Shown piece after piece: positions 32,453-40,333 of a stretch of DNA of 44,761 bases. The stretch comes from Chloroflexota bacterium (GTDB lineage: Bacteria; Chloroflexota; Dehalococcoidia; Lucifugimonadales; UBA2985). Numbering within the stretch: position 1 is the stretch's first letter; every line of letters begins with the position of its first letter. The notes beneath the pieces were generated by a model. That model searched no databases. It was given only the letters and a program-made list of their open reading frames with translations, and had not been told where the DNA came from. Location of the stretch: positions 1 through 44,761 of the forward strand of contig JAQBZZ010000009.1 in the NCBI GenBank assembly GCA_027622595.1, written 5' to 3'. The position numbers were made by a program, and so were the translations under genes.

Positions 32453-34312
32453 ATGGCACGTAGTCTTACAGACCGTCTGAGTTCCTTTTTTGGAAGGACG
32501 CCCCGTCCTCCAGACGAGGACCAGGGGCTTCGAGAATACTGCGAAGCCTGTAACGTCGTGCTTGTGGATGCCGCCCTTTATCTCCAGCACCGGGTGTGCC
32601 CCTCGTGCCGTTTGCACTACCCCCTTACCGCCAGGGAACGCATTTCTCTGTTGGCCGACCCAGGCACCTTCCTGGAAAGTCATCGTTCTATTGTCTCCCT
32701 GGGACTGCCAGCGTCTTCGCAGATACGTCGTGCCAGAGACCGCGGCAGGACAGGTCTTACAGAGGCGGCTATAACGGGCCGCGCGACCGTCGGTGGAGCA
32801 CCTGTGATCCTGATAGCCCTTGACTTCAGGTTCCTGGGGGGGACTATGGGTGCCGTGATTGGCGAGAAGGTCTCCCTTGCCTTTGAACTGGCCACCCGGA
32901 GAAAGCTGCCCGTTGTTGCGGTTATCACCAGCGGTGGAGCCAGGATACAGGACGGAGTCCTCTCCCTGATGCAGATGGCCAAGACGTCCTTTGCAGTCAA
33001 TGGCCTTGACCGGGAGAAGCTCCCGTTCATCGCCGTCATGACCAACCCAACCACGGGGCAGGTGTATTCCAGCTTTGCGAACCTGGCGGACGTAATCCTG
33101 GCGGAGCCCGGAGCGCTTCTGGGCCTTGCCCCCTCCAATGTGCAGCCCAAAGTTAATGGAGAAGGCTCTCAGAGTTTCATCGCCTCCGGGGTGAATTCGA
33201 CCGAATCTCACCTTGTACATGGGATGATAGACAGAGTGATAGATAGGGAGCACCTGAAGGAGTTGTTGTCCGTACTCCTTGGCCTCATGACTCCTAAGCA
33301 AGCCCCTGTGAGCAGTGACGTGGCAGGTGAGATTCCGCCCTCCGGAGCAGAAGAGAAGATCGGGGGTGGGCATCTGGAGGAGCTATGGCCGCAGGCATGG
33401 GAGACGGTGCAACTGGCCCGCAATAGCCAGCGGCCAACCTCTATGGACTTCATAAGACGCATCCTGACCGGTTTTGTGGAGTTACACGGCGACCGTCTGT
33501 ACGGCGACGATCCCAGCATCGTGGCTGGCCTTGGATACCTGGGCACCCAGGCAGTCGTGGCCATAGGTCAAGAGAAGGGTCACGACGTGACGTCAAGGGA
33601 CCGGCACGAAGGCCGTATCTATCCGGAGGGATTCCGCAAGGCCGAGCGAGTGATGAGACTGGCCTCCAAGCTGCAACTGCCGCTGATAACCTTTGTTGAC
33701 ACTCCCGGGCCTTACTACGGTCGTGAATCGGAGGAGCGTGGCCTCGGCAATGCCATTGCATCCGCAATGGCTGTCATGGCTCAGTTGCCTGTGCCGACAA
33801 TATCCGTCGTTATTGGAGAAGGTGGTAGTGAAGGAGCCCTGGCTCTTGGGGTGGCCGACCGTATTTTGATGCTTGAGAACGCCATATACATGGTGACTTC
33901 CCCGGAGAACGCCGCCGCCCTGCTCTACCGGGACTCCCCAAGTGCCCAGAAGGTGCCGAAGCCACTCAAGCTTTCGGCCCAGGACTGTCGCGAGTTGGGA
34001 ATTATCGACCTGATAGTGGCCGAGCCTCCGGAGGGGGCCAATAGGAACCCAAGCAAGGCGGCTTTGAGACTGAAAAACGCCTTGGAAGAGGAAATAACGG
34101 CACTGATGTCCCACTCAACCAGGCGAGTCCTCAGGGACAGGCACAAGAAATTCCGCAACATGGGAGAGTACAGTTCTCATTTCCGGGTTGCCGTAACCAA
34201 GGAAGCATCACATCTCCAGAGCTATGTGGCGCATAGGGTACGGCGGATTCGCCGCAGGCGGCAGCAGAAGAAGATTACTCCGCAACTGGAGGAAGGGACA
34301 AAAGAGGAATAG
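32453..34312 (+). CDS. accDA: Acetyl-CoA carboxylase carboxyltransferase, AccD-AccA fusion
   Basis: The 619-residue protein joins both carboxyltransferase subunits. The AccD half has the zinc ribbon Cys30/Cys33/Cys49/Cys52 and the crotonase-fold blocks FLGGTMGAVIGEKV and TSGGARIQDG. The AccA half begins near residue 320 (RPTSMDFIRRILTGFVELHGDR) and contains ITFVDTPGPYYG and VIGEGGSEGALALG. The last 70 residues are basic (RRIRRRRQQKK). It transfers CO2 from carboxybiotin to acetyl-CoA to make malonyl-CoA. Biotin carboxylase and BCCP genes are not in the window. It starts three bases after ftsK. Confidence 0.93.
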   Translation: MARSLTDRLSSFFGRTPRPPDEDQGLREYCEACNVVLVDAALYLQHRVCPSCRLHYPLTARERISLLADPGTFLESHRSIVSLGLPASSQIRRARDRGRTGLTEAAITGRATVGGAPVILIALDFRFLGGTMGAVIGEKVSLAFELATRRKLPVVAVITSGGARIQDGVLSLMQMAKTSFAVNGLDREKLPFIAVMTNPTTGQVYSSFANLADVILAEPGALLGLAPSNVQPKVNGEGSQSFIASGVNSTESHLVHGMIDRVIDREHLKELLSVLLGLMTPKQAPVSSDVAGEIPPSGAEEKIGGGHLEELWPQAWETVQLARNSQRPTSMDFIRRILTGFVELHGDRLYGDDPSIVAGLGYLGTQAVVAIGQEKGHDVTSRDRHEGRIYPEGFRKAERVMRLASKLQLPLITFVDTPGPYYGRESEERGLGNAIASAMAVMAQLPVPTISVVIGEGGSEGALALGVADRILMLENAIYMVTSPENAAALLYRDSPSAQKVPKPLKLSAQDCRELGIIDLIVAEPPEGANRNPSKAALRLKNALEEEITALMSHSTRRVLRDRHKKFRNMGEYSSHFRVAVTKEASHLQSYVAHRVRRIRRRRQQKKITPQLEEGTKEE

Positions 34313-34388
34313 AGGAGTGAAGCCATTTGTGGGTGTAGAGTTTGCCGCTCATCTGGTTCGACAAACGCACTATGAGCGGGGAGCGGAA

Positions 34389-34510
34389 TGTCATGCTGAG
34401 CGAGGCAAAGCAACTAAGGCGCATGTTGGTGTGAGGCAATGGTCTTGGATTCTTCACTGCGTTCAGAATGACAGAGGTGTTGTTTCCGCTCAGCCTGAGC
34501 CTGTCGAAGG
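34389..34510. repeat. Dispersed intergenic palindromic repeat, copy 1
   Basis: TGTCATGCTGAGCG (34389-34402) is an imperfect inverse of CGTTCAGAATGACA (34460-34473), with GGATTCTTCACTGC just before the right arm. A second element, CCTGAGCCTGTCGAAGG (34494-34510), follows. A related copy lies at 36609-36716. Similar GTCATTCTGAG/CTTCG repeats are known to be scattered between genes in many environmental genomes. The 290-base gap between accDA and the lipoprotein gene is otherwise empty. Confidence 0.7.
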
Positions 34511-34602
34511 GCGAGCGGGCGAAAGGCCTTAAGGGTGCAATCTGCACTTATATCACGTCATTTTCTCTGGTCAGGATGTCCAACCATAAGGGGGGGTGGA
34601 AG

Positions 34603-35202
34603 ATGATGAACAACGGTATCTGGGTGAGTATTCTTCTCTTCGCATTTATATTTGGAAGTTGTGGTACTCAGGCTACACCTACCCCACCGGTCCCAACCGC
34701 ACTCTGGGAAGAGTACGAATCAATTCAGTTCATCACTGATTGCGCTGAACTAATTGAAGATTACGAAATATTAGCCAAGGTGCTCGGGCTAGGTGCGAGC
34801 GTGGACTCGACTACCAAGGCTTATATGGATTCGATAAATGAGCGCATTGGGGAACTCGGATGCGAGGGATTTACACCCTTGTTCCAATCCGAATCCCCCT
34901 CATTAGTGCCAAGCAAGACATGGCATCAGGTCGCCCGATGGCAAGGAAAAGCGACGAAGAACACGGAGACCTTCCAAGTCACTTCAAACGAATGGCGTAT
35001 ATCGTGGACAACAGAGCCAGGAGATTTTGGAGCTTTGAATTTCCAAATATATGTCTATCTGGCGGATGGTACGTTGGCTGGTATTGCCGCTAATGTAATA
35101 GGAACAGATTCTGATGCCAGCGTCATGCGAGGGGCTGGACAATACTATCTCACTATTAACACAGGACAGCCATATGGAATCACAGTGGATGCTCTCGACT
35201 AA
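34603..35202 (+). CDS. Small putative lipoprotein, unknown function
   Basis: The open frame extends back into the upstream repeat, but that part only translates the repeat. ATG 34603 (or 34606) follows GGTGG and begins a signal peptide, MMNNGIWVSILLFAFIFGSC, with a plausible lipobox ending in Cys20. The mature part has a Thr/Pro linker, a helical region (residues 35-85) and a beta-rich C-terminal domain (TFQVTSNEWRISWTTEP, then FQIYVYLADGTLAG) that looks like a small extracellular sandwich. No family was recognised. Its DNA is more AT-rich than its neighbours and it lies beside a repeat, so acquisition is possible. Confidence 0.65.
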   Translation: MMNNGIWVSILLFAFIFGSCGTQATPTPPVPTALWEEYESIQFITDCAELIEDYEILAKVLGLGASVDSTTKAYMDSINERIGELGCEGFTPLFQSESPSLVPSKTWHQVARWQGKATKNTETFQVTSNEWRISWTTEPGDFGALNFQIYVYLADGTLAGIAANVIGTDSDASVMRGAGQYYLTINTGQPYGITVDALD

Positions 35203-35280
35203 AGGAATTGGCCGTCGGTGCGATTGCGGTGGTCATAAAAGGTGCGTTCAACGTCTCTTGGCTTTATTAGTGAATCTTTA

Positions 35281-36096
35281 CTAGGACTCTGCGATGGCAG
35301 CCGCTAACGCAGGCTCAAGCGCCAGCACGATGCTCTGGTACTCCGCTGCGATGACCGGGCTTGACAGCACAACCGGCTTGGAAGTGTCCTTGTACTCGGG
35401 GCGAAGGTCGATACGCCCCATGAAGGCCAACCCCATCTCCTCTGCCAGCTCCTCGCCGGCACCGGTGCCGAACATCTCCCCGCTGAAGTTCTCCACCACT
35501 CCAAGCACATTCACTTTTAGCTTGCGCACCATGTTGATTGACCGCTTTGCGTCCAGCTTGGCAAGGGCCTGGGGAGAGGTCACTATCACAAAGCCGTCCA
35601 GGCTGAGGACCTGCATTACCGTCAAAGGTGCGTCCGAAGTGCCCGGTGGAAGGTCTACGATCATGTAGTCAAGGTCGCCCCAATCGGTGGTCTGGAGGAA
35701 CTGGTTGATGGCGTTGTGTACCATAGGACCCCGCCAGATGATGGCCTCTTCCTCGTTCTCCTGAAAGAAGGCCATGGAAAGTATCTTAACCCCGTACTTC
35801 TCTGGAGGGATGATGATCCCGTCCTGGAACGTTGGCTTGTCAGTGATTCCCAGCACCTTATTTGCATTGGGGCAGTCTATATCGGTGTCCATCAGGCCCA
35901 CCGTATATCCCTTTTGGGCCAGGGTTACCGCCAGATTGACGGCTACGGTTGTCTTTCCAACTCCTCCCTTGCCGCTGTATATCCCGATCTTGTTCTTTAT
36001 TCTGGACAGCTTGCCCGTTATCTCTCGCTTCTGCTGCCAGCTGCGCTTGATGGAGTCCAGGCGCGCCTGCTCCTGGGGAGACATCTGACGGGTCAT
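35281..36096 (-). CDS. Mrp/NBP35-family ATPase, Fe-S carrier type, lacking CxxC
   Basis: Mrp (ApbC) proteins bind and transfer Fe-S clusters. The 271-residue protein has the deviant Walker A GKGGVGKTT (42-50), MDTDIDCPNANKVLG, and VDLPPGTSDAPLTVMQ. The place where Mrp proteins usually carry the cluster-ligating CxxC (after V-E-N-M/F-S) reads VENFSGEMFGTGAGEEL with no cysteine, so direct cluster binding by the usual dimer bridge is doubtful. It follows the MIP18-family gene on the same strand by 77 bases, the common pairing for Fe-S assembly. Confidence 0.88.
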   Translation of the reverse strand: MTRQMSPQEQARLDSIKRSWQQKREITGKLSRIKNKIGIYSGKGGVGKTTVAVNLAVTLAQKGYTVGLMDTDIDCPNANKVLGITDKPTFQDGIIIPPEKYGVKILSMAFFQENEEEAIIWRGPMVHNAINQFLQTTDWGDLDYMIVDLPPGTSDAPLTVMQVLSLDGFVIVTSPQALAKLDAKRSINMVRKLKVNVLGVVENFSGEMFGTGAGEELAEEMGLAFMGRIDLRPEYKDTSKPVVLSSPVIAAEYQSIVLALEPALAAAIAES

Positions 36097-36173
36097 ATTA
36101 CCTCACTCCTTGCTTCTCCACCGCAGTGGAAAAGCCGCTGCAAATCATTTCTGAGTGCGAGTGACCAGATGGA

Positions 36174-36488
36174 CTAGTCTATCCCCAGCAGCTTCTTGCC
36201 GTCTTCCGTGATCATTTCGGCATTCCAGGGTGGGTCAAACACCATATCCACCTCCACGTCTAGGACTCCCTCCACCTCGGCGATGCGCCACTCGGCGTTC
36301 TGGGCTATGTAGGGGCCCATTCCACAGCCGGGGGCCGTCAGGGTCATCTGTACGTATACCTGGCCTTCGTTCACCTTGATGTCGTAAACCAGACCCAGGT
36401 CCAAAACATTCACAGGGATCTCGGGGTCATATACGTCCCGCAGAGCCTCTTTGATATCGTCCAGGCTCACTTCTTTTGTTTCTGGCAT
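36174..36488 (-). CDS. MIP18 (DUF59)-family Fe-S assembly protein, SufT/PaaD-like
   Basis: The 104-residue protein has the family pattern: I-K-E-A-L-R-D-V-Y-D-P-E-I-P-V-N-V-L-D-L-G-L-V at residues 13-35 and the T-A-P-G-C-G-M-G block near 52 with the conserved Cys. Such proteins help mature Fe-S enzymes. The ATG is at 36488. It is the first gene of a pair with the Mrp-like ATPase downstream. Confidence 0.9.
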   Translation of the reverse strand: MPETKEVSLDDIKEALRDVYDPEIPVNVLDLGLVYDIKVNEGQVYVQMTLTAPGCGMGPYIAQNAEWRIAEVEGVLDVEVDMVFDPPWNAEMITEDGKKLLGID

Positions 36489-36608
36489 GGCAGACCTCGT
36501 TGAGATTCAGTCAGATTTCCGTCAAAGTTCATTATAACAAGGGGCGCAGAATGCCGTCAACTTAATAGAATCTTAACCAGCTTTAATGCTGAGTTGGCAT
36601 GTTAATAA

Positions 36609-36716
36609 TGTCATTCTGAGCCGCAAGCGAAGAATCTGGGGAGTGGCTATCTCCCACCAATCCAGACCCTTAGCGGAATTTATCCTGAGCAAAGCCGAAT
36701 GACTCAGGCTGACGAC
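36609..36716. repeat. Dispersed intergenic repeat, copy 2
   Basis: TGTCATTCTGAG (36609-36620), then GCGAAGAATCTGGGG, and further on TCCTGAGCAAAGCCGAATGA and ACTCAGGCTGA relate this segment to the repeat at 34389-34510. It lies in the gap between the divergent MIP18-family gene and ccmA and contains no credible gene. Confidence 0.55.
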
Positions 36717-36746
36717 TGAAAAGCCCCTGCTACATACTCCATATCA

Positions 36747-36776
36747 TTGCGCACGATTTCACAAGTGATGTATCAT
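36747..36776 (+). promoter_or_regulatory. Probable promoter of the ccm operon
   Basis: TTGCGC (36747-36752) and TATCAT (36771-36776) are separated by 18 bases, about 60 bases before the ccmA start. No clear operator is seen. Confidence 0.45.
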
Positions 36777-36837
36777 GATGACCGAATCGGAAAGCTGATG
36801 GGGGAAGTCAAAAGGGGGAAGCTGCCAAGCAACAGGT

Positions 36838-37572
36838 ATGGTAGAACCAGATGGCAACGGTTCCCTTGCCATAAAGGTGAGGGGGTTGACCAAGGTATAC
36901 GGGCCTCAGGTGGTACTCAGGAATTTAGACCTGGAACTGTCTTGGGGCAATTTCCTCATCGTTTTTGGCCCAAACGGCTCGGGCAAGACCACCCTCATCA
37001 AGGCGCTATCCACCATCTCAAGGCCTACCGAAGGGGAAGTGAGCGTCGCCGGTTTTGACCTGAAGAGGAATCCCGCGGCCATACGACGGAATATAGGTCT
37101 GGTGACCCATCAGCCCTTGCTCTACGGGGACCTCACAGCCTTGGAGAACCTGAGATTCCACGGCAAAATGTTTGGGCTGACCAACCTTGAGGAACGCATC
37201 GAGAAAGTGGCTGACCTGATGGGAGTGAATTCCTTTTTGGGACGTAAAGCCAGTATCCTCTCTCACGGTATGCAGAAGCGCCTTTCTTTGGCCAGGGCCA
37301 TCCTCCACGATCCGCCCATACTGCTGCTGGACGAGCCGGAAACGGGGCTTGACCAGGAGGCCTTGGAGATGCTGGGGCAGATGATGGGTGCCGGGGAAAG
37401 GGGCCGTCGCACGGTGGTGATGGCCACCCACAGTGTGGAGCGTGGCCTTGCCCTTGGCAACCGGCTCGCCATTCTGTCCGGCGGTAAGATAGCCTTCCAT
37501 GAAGACCGCGCCAATATAGACGAGGCCATGTTCAAGAGCACCTACGGCCGGTTTACCGGGGTGGCGTCATGA
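36838..37572 (+). CDS. ccmA: Haem exporter ATPase CcmA
   Basis: CcmA is the ATPase of the CcmABC complex that releases haem-loaded CcmE in System I cytochrome c maturation. The 244-residue protein has Walker A GPNGSGKTT (44-52), the signature LSHGMQKR (141-148, typical for CcmA rather than LSGGQ) and Walker B ILLLDEP (161-167). Its end overlaps ccmB by four bases (ATGA), so translation is coupled. The ribosome binding site is weak. Confidence 0.88.
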   Translation: MVEPDGNGSLAIKVRGLTKVYGPQVVLRNLDLELSWGNFLIVFGPNGSGKTTLIKALSTISRPTEGEVSVAGFDLKRNPAAIRRNIGLVTHQPLLYGDLTALENLRFHGKMFGLTNLEERIEKVADLMGVNSFLGRKASILSHGMQKRLSLARAILHDPPILLLDEPETGLDQEALEMLGQMMGAGERGRRTVVMATHSVERGLALGNRLAILSGGKIAFHEDRANIDEAMFKSTYGRFTGVAS

Positions 37573-38243
37573 CCAAGTTCTGGCCGACCGTTGCGGCCCT
37601 GATGTGGAAGGACATCCTGTTGGAGCTTCGCACCAGGGATATAGTGATCTCCGTCCTGGCATTTGCCCTTCTCTCCCTGGTTATCTTCAACTTTGCTCTC
37701 GGGCCGTCACCTCAGATAACCCCCGTCGTTGCCCCTGGGGTGTTGTGGGTGGCCTTCACCTTTGCGGGAGTCCTTGGTCTGACCCGCACCTTCGTTTTGG
37801 AGAAAGACCAGGGTAATCTCGTCGGACTTCTGCTGACTCCCACCAGCAGAGAGGCCATTTACGTGGGGAAAATGCTTGGCAGCCTTTTCTTCATGCTGCT
37901 GGCAGAGATTATTATTCTGCCTGTTTTCGCCGTCCTGTTCAACATCTCCCCGTTCCGGCCCGAGCTGTTGCTGGTCATACTGCTGGCTACCATCGGTTTC
38001 GCTTCCATGGGCACCCTCTTTTCCGCCATTGCCGTCAACACACGGTCAAGGGAAATTATGCTGCCCATGCTCTTCCTTCCCGTGGTGGTTCCGATTATCA
38101 TAGGTGCGGTGATGGCCTCCGGCACGGCGTTGGAAGGCGGGTCCTGGTCTGACATGGTCAAATCGATCCAGTTGATAGCGGTCTTCGACGTTCTTGCCCT
38201 TGTGTTCTCTGCCTTCGCCTTCGAACACGTTCTTCAGGAGTGA
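37569..38243 (+). CDS. ccmB: Haem exporter membrane protein CcmB
   Basis: The 224-residue protein has six predicted membrane spans and the CcmB opening (A-x-x-W-K-D-I-L-L-E-L-R-T-R-D near residue 10) plus LTRTFVLEKDQGNLVGLLLTP near 75, a hallmark of the family. It is the membrane subunit of the CcmABC complex. Its ATG overlaps the ccmA stop codon. Confidence 0.9.
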   Translation: MTKFWPTVAALMWKDILLELRTRDIVISVLAFALLSLVIFNFALGPSPQITPVVAPGVLWVAFTFAGVLGLTRTFVLEKDQGNLVGLLLTPTSREAIYVGKMLGSLFFMLLAEIIILPVFAVLFNISPFRPELLLVILLATIGFASMGTLFSAIAVNTRSREIMLPMLFLPVVVPIIIGAVMASGTALEGGSWSDMVKSIQLIAVFDVLALVFSAFAFEHVLQE

Positions 38244-38244
38244 A

Positions 38245-38940
38245 ATGATGCCTATAGGTGCGGTTCTAAAAAATGGACTGTTTGTCGTCAGTGCGACCAT
38301 GATGCTGGTGGTACTGTATCTCGTATTCATGTGGGTTCCCACGGATAACATACAGGGAACAGTACAGCGGATAATGTACTTTCACGTCCCCGTAGCCTGG
38401 GTCGCGTTCCTCGCTTTCTTCATTGTCCTGGTGGGAAGCGTTGGATACCTGTGGAAGAGAACCAGCAAGTGGGACCAGTTGGCCTATTCCGCGGCGGAGA
38501 TAGGAGTGCTGCTCACGACCCTCCTGCTCATCACGGGGATAATATGGGCCAAGCCCATCTGGGGCGTGTGGTGGACATGGGAGCCGCGGCTTACCACCTC
38601 GCTGATGCTGTGGCTCATCTACGTGGCCTATCTCATGCTGCGTGCTTACTCTCCCCCGGGAGACCAGGGGGCGCGTTACGCCGCGGTTTTGGGGATAATT
38701 GGCTTCATAGATGTCCCGATAGTCTACTACTCCGTGAAGTTGTGGCGTACCGTCCACCCTCAGGTCATCGTGGGGCCAGCTGCCACGGGAGAGCTTGACT
38801 CATCCATGCGTATACTCCTTCTGATAGCCGCTGTGACCTTCACGCTACTTTTCGTATATCTCTTGACCGACAGGTTCTCCCTGCGAAAGAGTGAGGACGA
38901 AGTGGAGTTGGCCCGCGGCCTCGCCGAATCACTGAGATAA
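38245..38940 (+). CDS. ccmC: Haem handling protein CcmC
   Basis: CcmC holds haem through a tryptophan-rich periplasmic motif and passes it to CcmE. The start is ATG 38245 (or 38248), after CAGGAG and one base past the ccmB stop, giving 231 residues. Six membrane spans, the WGVWWTWEPRLTTSL haem motif near residues 106-120 and flanking His residues (FHVPVAW near 46; VHPQ near 170) are visible. Confidence 0.92.
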   Translation: MMPIGAVLKNGLFVVSATMMLVVLYLVFMWVPTDNIQGTVQRIMYFHVPVAWVAFLAFFIVLVGSVGYLWKRTSKWDQLAYSAAEIGVLLTTLLLITGIIWAKPIWGVWWTWEPRLTTSLMLWLIYVAYLMLRAYSPPGDQGARYAAVLGIIGFIDVPIVYYSVKLWRTVHPQVIVGPAATGELDSSMRILLLIAAVTFTLLFVYLLTDRFSLRKSEDEVELARGLAESLR

Positions 38941-38962
38941 TCGAATTCCGACAGGAGATGAT

Positions 38963-39259
38963 ATGAAAGGAATAGTCACCAAACCGCTGATAGCGTTGCT
39001 CATTATAGCGACGATTTTTCTGTCCTCTACGGCCATCCCCGCGATGGCGCAGCAGGACATCTCCGCCCAGCCCACAAACCAGGAATCCAGCGACCCGGAG
39101 GCCAATCTGCCGTACCTGTTTGCCGTTTACACCATCACCTGGATAGTCTTCTTCGCTTATCTCTACTACCTGTCGCAGAGGCAGCGGAACCTGAGGAGGG
39201 AAGTGGAGGAGCTACGGCAAATCCTGGCTGAGAAGGAGAGTCAGTCCCAGGCGCCGTGA
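38963..39259 (+). CDS. ccmD: CcmD-like small membrane protein with signal peptide
   Basis: The 98-residue protein has an N-terminal signal peptide (cleavage after AMA near residue 29), a short acidic spacer, one membrane span (LPYLFAVYTITWIVFFAYLYY, about 49-69) and a basic helical, coiled-coil-like tail (RQRNLRREVEELRQIL). CcmD proteins in Proteobacteria are smaller and lack the signal peptide, so this is an extended form recognised mainly by the WIVFFAYLYYLSQRQ pattern and its place after ccmC. No ccmE or ccmF follows. Confidence 0.75.
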   Translation: MKGIVTKPLIALLIIATIFLSSTAIPAMAQQDISAQPTNQESSDPEANLPYLFAVYTITWIVFFAYLYYLSQRQRNLRREVEELRQILAEKESQSQAP

Positions 39260-39274
39260 TGCTTGGGGAGATGG

Positions 39275-40143
39275 TTACTGGCTATATTCAGACAGACGGG
39301 CCAACTCCTCCAGGGAGCGCGTCCCTTCATAGAAGGAGCCTCCTATTTCCCAGGTGGGGAAGCCCTCTATGCCCTTTAGCTGGCAGAGAGCCGGGTTGGC
39401 GGCCTCGCCCTTGGGGTCGCACTCCACGTAGTTGACGTACTCGAAGGCGTTCCCAAAGAGCTTTTTCTGGTCGGCGCAGTGGGGCACCAGTATGCTCCGT
39501 ACATGGCGGCATTCCCCGCCGTTAGGTGCTGGGCAAGGGCTATCTGGAAAGCTGTTGCCTCGCCTTCCACCGTGTCGGCTCCCCGGTAGGCCATCGTGGA
39601 GCCGGCCACCACCACCAGCACCACAGGGCCGCTGTACCATTTGAGAGCATTCGTTGAGAGGCCCGGCACAAGGGGACGCCGGAGCAGGAGCAGCACCAGG
39701 ATTCCCGCCATCAGCGACGCGGAGACGAGACAGTAAGGGCATATGGCATTGATGACGGCTACTTCCAGGTACGTGAGGTAGGCGGAAAAGGTCACCCCCG
39801 TCAGGGCCAGGATGTACAGCGACAGCCCCTTCCTGAAGGGGGACAGTTTGCTGAAGGATATTCCAAGGATCAGAGCAAAACCCACCAAGCCAAGCATCGC
39901 CACGGGAATGCCCAGGATGGCGGAGTAGCTGCTGCTTCTGACAATGTCGCAGCCGGAGCCCTCGGTGCACAGGGCGGCGGTGGACTCGCTGTAGTGGAGG
40001 TAGGTTAGATAGGCAGAGATGCCTAGACCAAGAACCGCAAGTGCCTGCACCCCGCGCTGGAGTAGTCCGTTGGAGTCTGCCGGCGCCGGGGATTGCCCCC
40101 CGCCAACCCGTTGCTGCCTCCTTCTGCTGTAAGCCACTACCAT
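39275..40143 (-). CDS. VKOR-thioredoxin fusion (disulfide-generating), frameshifted
   Basis: The N-terminal part (from ATG 40143, with GAGAGG upstream) is a four- to five-span vitamin K epoxide reductase homologue: LCTEGSGCDIV holds the loop cysteine pair and CPYC the quinone-side pair. The C-terminal part is a thioredoxin-like domain whose YWCPHC active site is interrupted. The run at 39481-39484 (GGGG on the plus strand) needs one more G to read CPHC and continue to the stop at 39275 (KKLFGNAFEYVNYVECDPKG). Without it the frame ends at 39376. The rest of the domain is well conserved, so a sequencing or assembly error in a homopolymer is likely; a recent mutation is the alternative. The enzyme would oxidise periplasmic thiols. 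Confidence 0.82.
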
Positions 40144-40157
40144 ACACCTCTCAATGT

Positions 40158-40187
40158 AGTATATTCTCTCCATTTCAAATCAAACAA
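40158..40187 (-). promoter_or_regulatory. Probable promoter of the VKOR-thioredoxin gene
   Basis: On the minus strand TTGTTT (40187-40182) and TATACT (40163-40158) are separated by 18 bases, placing the transcript start near 40151. This favours the ATG at 40143 over the one at 40173. Confidence 0.5.
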
Positions 40188-40333
40188 GGCTAAGTCCATC
40201 TCTGCTGTAAACACACCATGGCACCCTGCCACAAAAGTGCAGCGCGTAGTACAATGTTGGTTAGTCGTTTTCGGGCAACGTAATGCAGGCAAGCCCTGCA
40301 GTTGGCAGTTAATAAAGCACAAGAGGACAAAAG

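Noticed and set aside
32207-33373. 388-codon open frame on the minus strand across ftsK and accDA
   Set aside because: Low-complexity, His/Gly/Arg-rich translation typical of a reverse-strand shadow of GC-rich genes; both sense genes are clear.
34468-34602. Extended N-terminus of the lipoprotein
   Set aside because: It translates the dispersed repeat (LSLSKGER) and a proper signal peptide with its own ribosome binding site begins at 34603.
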